This document shows, piece by piece, positions 13,872 through 15,181 of a stretch of DNA of 15,181 nt. This stretch comes from Chloroflexi bacterium UBA6019. Lineage in GTDB: Bacteria; Chloroflexota; Dormibacteria; Dormibacterales; Dormibacteraceae. The notes under the pieces are model-generated. The model did not search any database, was not told the DNA's origin, and worked only from the letters and a program-made list of their open reading frames with translations. Made by a program: the position numbers and the translations under genes. Every line of letters begins with the position of its first letter. Position 1 is the first letter of the stretch. The stretch spans positions 7,561 through 22,741 of the forward strand of contig DIZV01000141.1 in assembly GCA_002427995.1 (NCBI GenBank), read 5' to 3'.

Positions 13872-15181
13872 ATGGCCGACCGTTACAACGCCAGCGAGCT
13901 CCTCGACCGCAACCTGGCGGCTGGCCGCGCCGACAAGGTGGCCGTTCGCTGGGCGGGCGGTTCGGTCACCTATCGAGAGCTGCATGGCCTCACCTGCGCG
14001 ACGGGGCTCCGCTTCCGGGAGCTGGGCGTCCGGCGGGAGGAGCGGGTCCTGCTTCCACTCGACGACTCGCCGGCGATGATGGCCGCCTTCTGGGGGGCGA
14101 TCCGGATCGGCGCGGTGCCGGTGCCGGTCAACCCGCTCCTCCAGCGGAGCGAGGACTACGACCACTACTTCGGCGATTCGCTGGCCCGGGTCGTCGTCGT
14201 CGACGCGATGACCGCCGAGAAGGTGGGCGCGGCCGCCGGACGCGCGGCGGAACCGGTGCAGGTCCTCGATGCTGCCGGCATCCTGGCCCTCCCACCGGCC
14301 GAGATCGACCCCGCCGACACCAGTCGGGACGACGTCGGCTTCTGGCTTTACAGCTCCGGGTCGACCGGGCTGCCCAAGGGCGTCGTCCACCTCCAGCACG
14401 ACATCGAGTTCACCTGTGAGACCTTCGCCCGCCAGGTGCTCGGGATCGCCGAGGCGGACATCACCTTCAGCACCACCAAGATGTTCCACGCCTATGGCCT
14501 CGGCAACAGCCTCAGCTTTCCCTGCTGGGCCGGCGCGACCTCCATCCTGCTCTCGGGGCGCCCGACTCCGCAGCTGGTGCTGGAGACGATCGACACTCAT
14601 CGCCCGACCCTCTTTTTCAGCGCCCCCACGCTCTACAACGCGATCCTCAACCAGGACGGAGCGCGGGAGCGCGACCTCTCCTCGATCCGGTTGTGCGTCG
14701 CCGCGGCCGAGGCGCTCCCGGCGGAGGTCTGGCGGCGCTGGAAAGAGGCCTTCGGGCTGACCATCATCGACGGCATCGGCTCGACCGAGCTCCTGCACAT
14801 CTACTGCTCCAACATTCCTGCGGACGTCCGGCCCGGCTCCAGCGGGAAGCCGGTTCCCGGTTACGAGGTGAAGATCCTGGACCTCGACGGCAATCCCCTA
14901 CCCGAGGGCGAGGCCGGAGACATGTACGTCAAGGGCGACAGCGCGCTCGCCTTCTACTGGCGGCAGCACGAGAGGACCAAGCGCAGCGTGCTGGGCGAAT
15001 GGTTCTTTTCCGGCGACCGCTATCGCCGCGACGGCGACGGCTTCTACTGGTACGAGGGTCGATCCGACGACATGATCAAGGTCAGCGGGCTCTGGATCTC
15101 GCCGATCGAGATCGAGGGCGTCCTGCTCGAGCACCCCGGCGTGGGGGAGAGCGCGGTGGTCGGCGTCGAGGTCGACGGCTT
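13872..15181 (+). CDS. Benzoate-CoA ligase family protein, 3' end cut by window
   Basis: First 436 codons of an ANL-superfamily aryl/acyl-CoA ligase; the frame is open at the right edge. Motifs: P-loop YSSGSTGLPKG (160-170) running into VVHLQHD, TTKMFHAYGLGN, DGIGSTE ending at Glu306, SGDRY with Asp382 that binds the ribose, and GRSDDMIKVSG with hinge Arg397 and Lys403. The combination of SGSTGxPKGVVH, KMFHAYGLGN and KVSGLWISPIEIE is characteristic of benzoate- and hydroxybenzoate-CoA ligases. The reaction is aromatic (or related) acid + ATP + CoA to the CoA thioester, feeding benzoyl-CoA-type degradation; the exact acid is not resolvable. The C-terminal catalytic lysine lies outside the window. 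ATG 13872 abuts the preceding stop. Confidence 0.9.
   Translation, partial: MADRYNASELLDRNLAAGRADKVAVRWAGGSVTYRELHGLTCATGLRFRELGVRREERVLLPLDDSPAMMAAFWGAIRIGAVPVPVNPLLQRSEDYDHYFGDSLARVVVVDAMTAEKVGAAAGRAAEPVQVLDAAGILALPPAEIDPADTSRDDVGFWLYSSGSTGLPKGVVHLQHDIEFTCETFARQVLGIAEADITFSTTKMFHAYGLGNSLSFPCWAGATSILLSGRPTPQLVLETIDTHRPTLFFSAPTLYNAILNQDGARERDLSSIRLCVAAAEALPAEVWRRWKEAFGLTIIDGIGSTELLHIYCSNIPADVRPGSSGKPVPGYEVKILDLDGNPLPEGEAGDMYVKGDSALAFYWRQHERTKRSVLGEWFFSGDRYRRDGDGFYWYEGRSDDMIKVSGLWISPIEIEGVLLEHPGVGESAVVGVEVDG

Noticed and set aside
13410..14798. A 462-codon antisense open frame opposite the 110-residue gene and aryl-CoA ligase
   Set aside because: It has no recognisable domain, spans two sense genes and an intergenic gap, and shows the compositional pattern of a shadow frame.
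1..15181. CRISPR arrays, transposases, phage genes, toxin-antitoxin or other defence modules
   Set aside because: No regularly spaced repeats, terminal inverted repeats with a transposase, or defence-type motifs were seen. The content is metabolic and transport genes.

Overview
This is a high-GC (roughly two-thirds G+C by eye), densely coded bacterial window. G/C-ending codons, frequent GTG/TTG starts and four-base ATGA/GTGA overlaps fit a Chloroflexota, Dormibacterota or Actinomycetota-like genome. That placement is inferred from style and gene content, because no rRNA or other phylogenetic marker is present. I see no tRNA, rRNA, insertion sequence, phage gene or CRISPR array.

Layout. (1) 1-2017, + strand: the last 33 codons of a thiolase, then an S9 family serine peptidase whose frame is broken once. 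(2) 2045-3908, +: a YihY/BrkB-type membrane protein, then an SDR dehydrogenase. (3) 4005-4193, +: an isolated Flp/Tad-type pilin. (4) 4194-4446: a convergent gap holding a probable minus-strand terminator and a striking potential three-way-junction fold. (5) 6936-4447, - strand: a CinA-like single-domain protein translationally coupled to a long-chain acyl-CoA ligase whose frame is also broken once. (6) 7001-13049, +: a compact operon-like run of a GldA-type ATPase, GldF-type permease, GldG-type auxiliary protein, short DUF4340 protein and K+-independent membrane pyrophosphatase. (7) 13065-15181, +: a small four-helix membrane protein that starts over a strong hairpin, an unrecognised 110-residue protein, and a benzoate-CoA-ligase-family enzyme cut by the window end.

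How the genes fit together. The thiolase, SDR enzyme and two acyl/aryl-CoA ligases point to CoA-thioester metabolism of fatty or aromatic acids, but they lie in separate transcription units, so a shared pathway is only an inference. The strongest functional unit is the five-gene ABC/DUF4340/pyrophosphatase run. The three ABC genes overlap by 4 bp and the next two follow after 13 and 26 nt, so co-expression is likely. The cargo of such Gld-like transporters outside Bacteroidota is, to my knowledge, not established.

Caution. Both frame breaks (near 965 and near 5727) are repaired by removing a single base. Sequencing or assembly indels are therefore as plausible as real pseudogenes.
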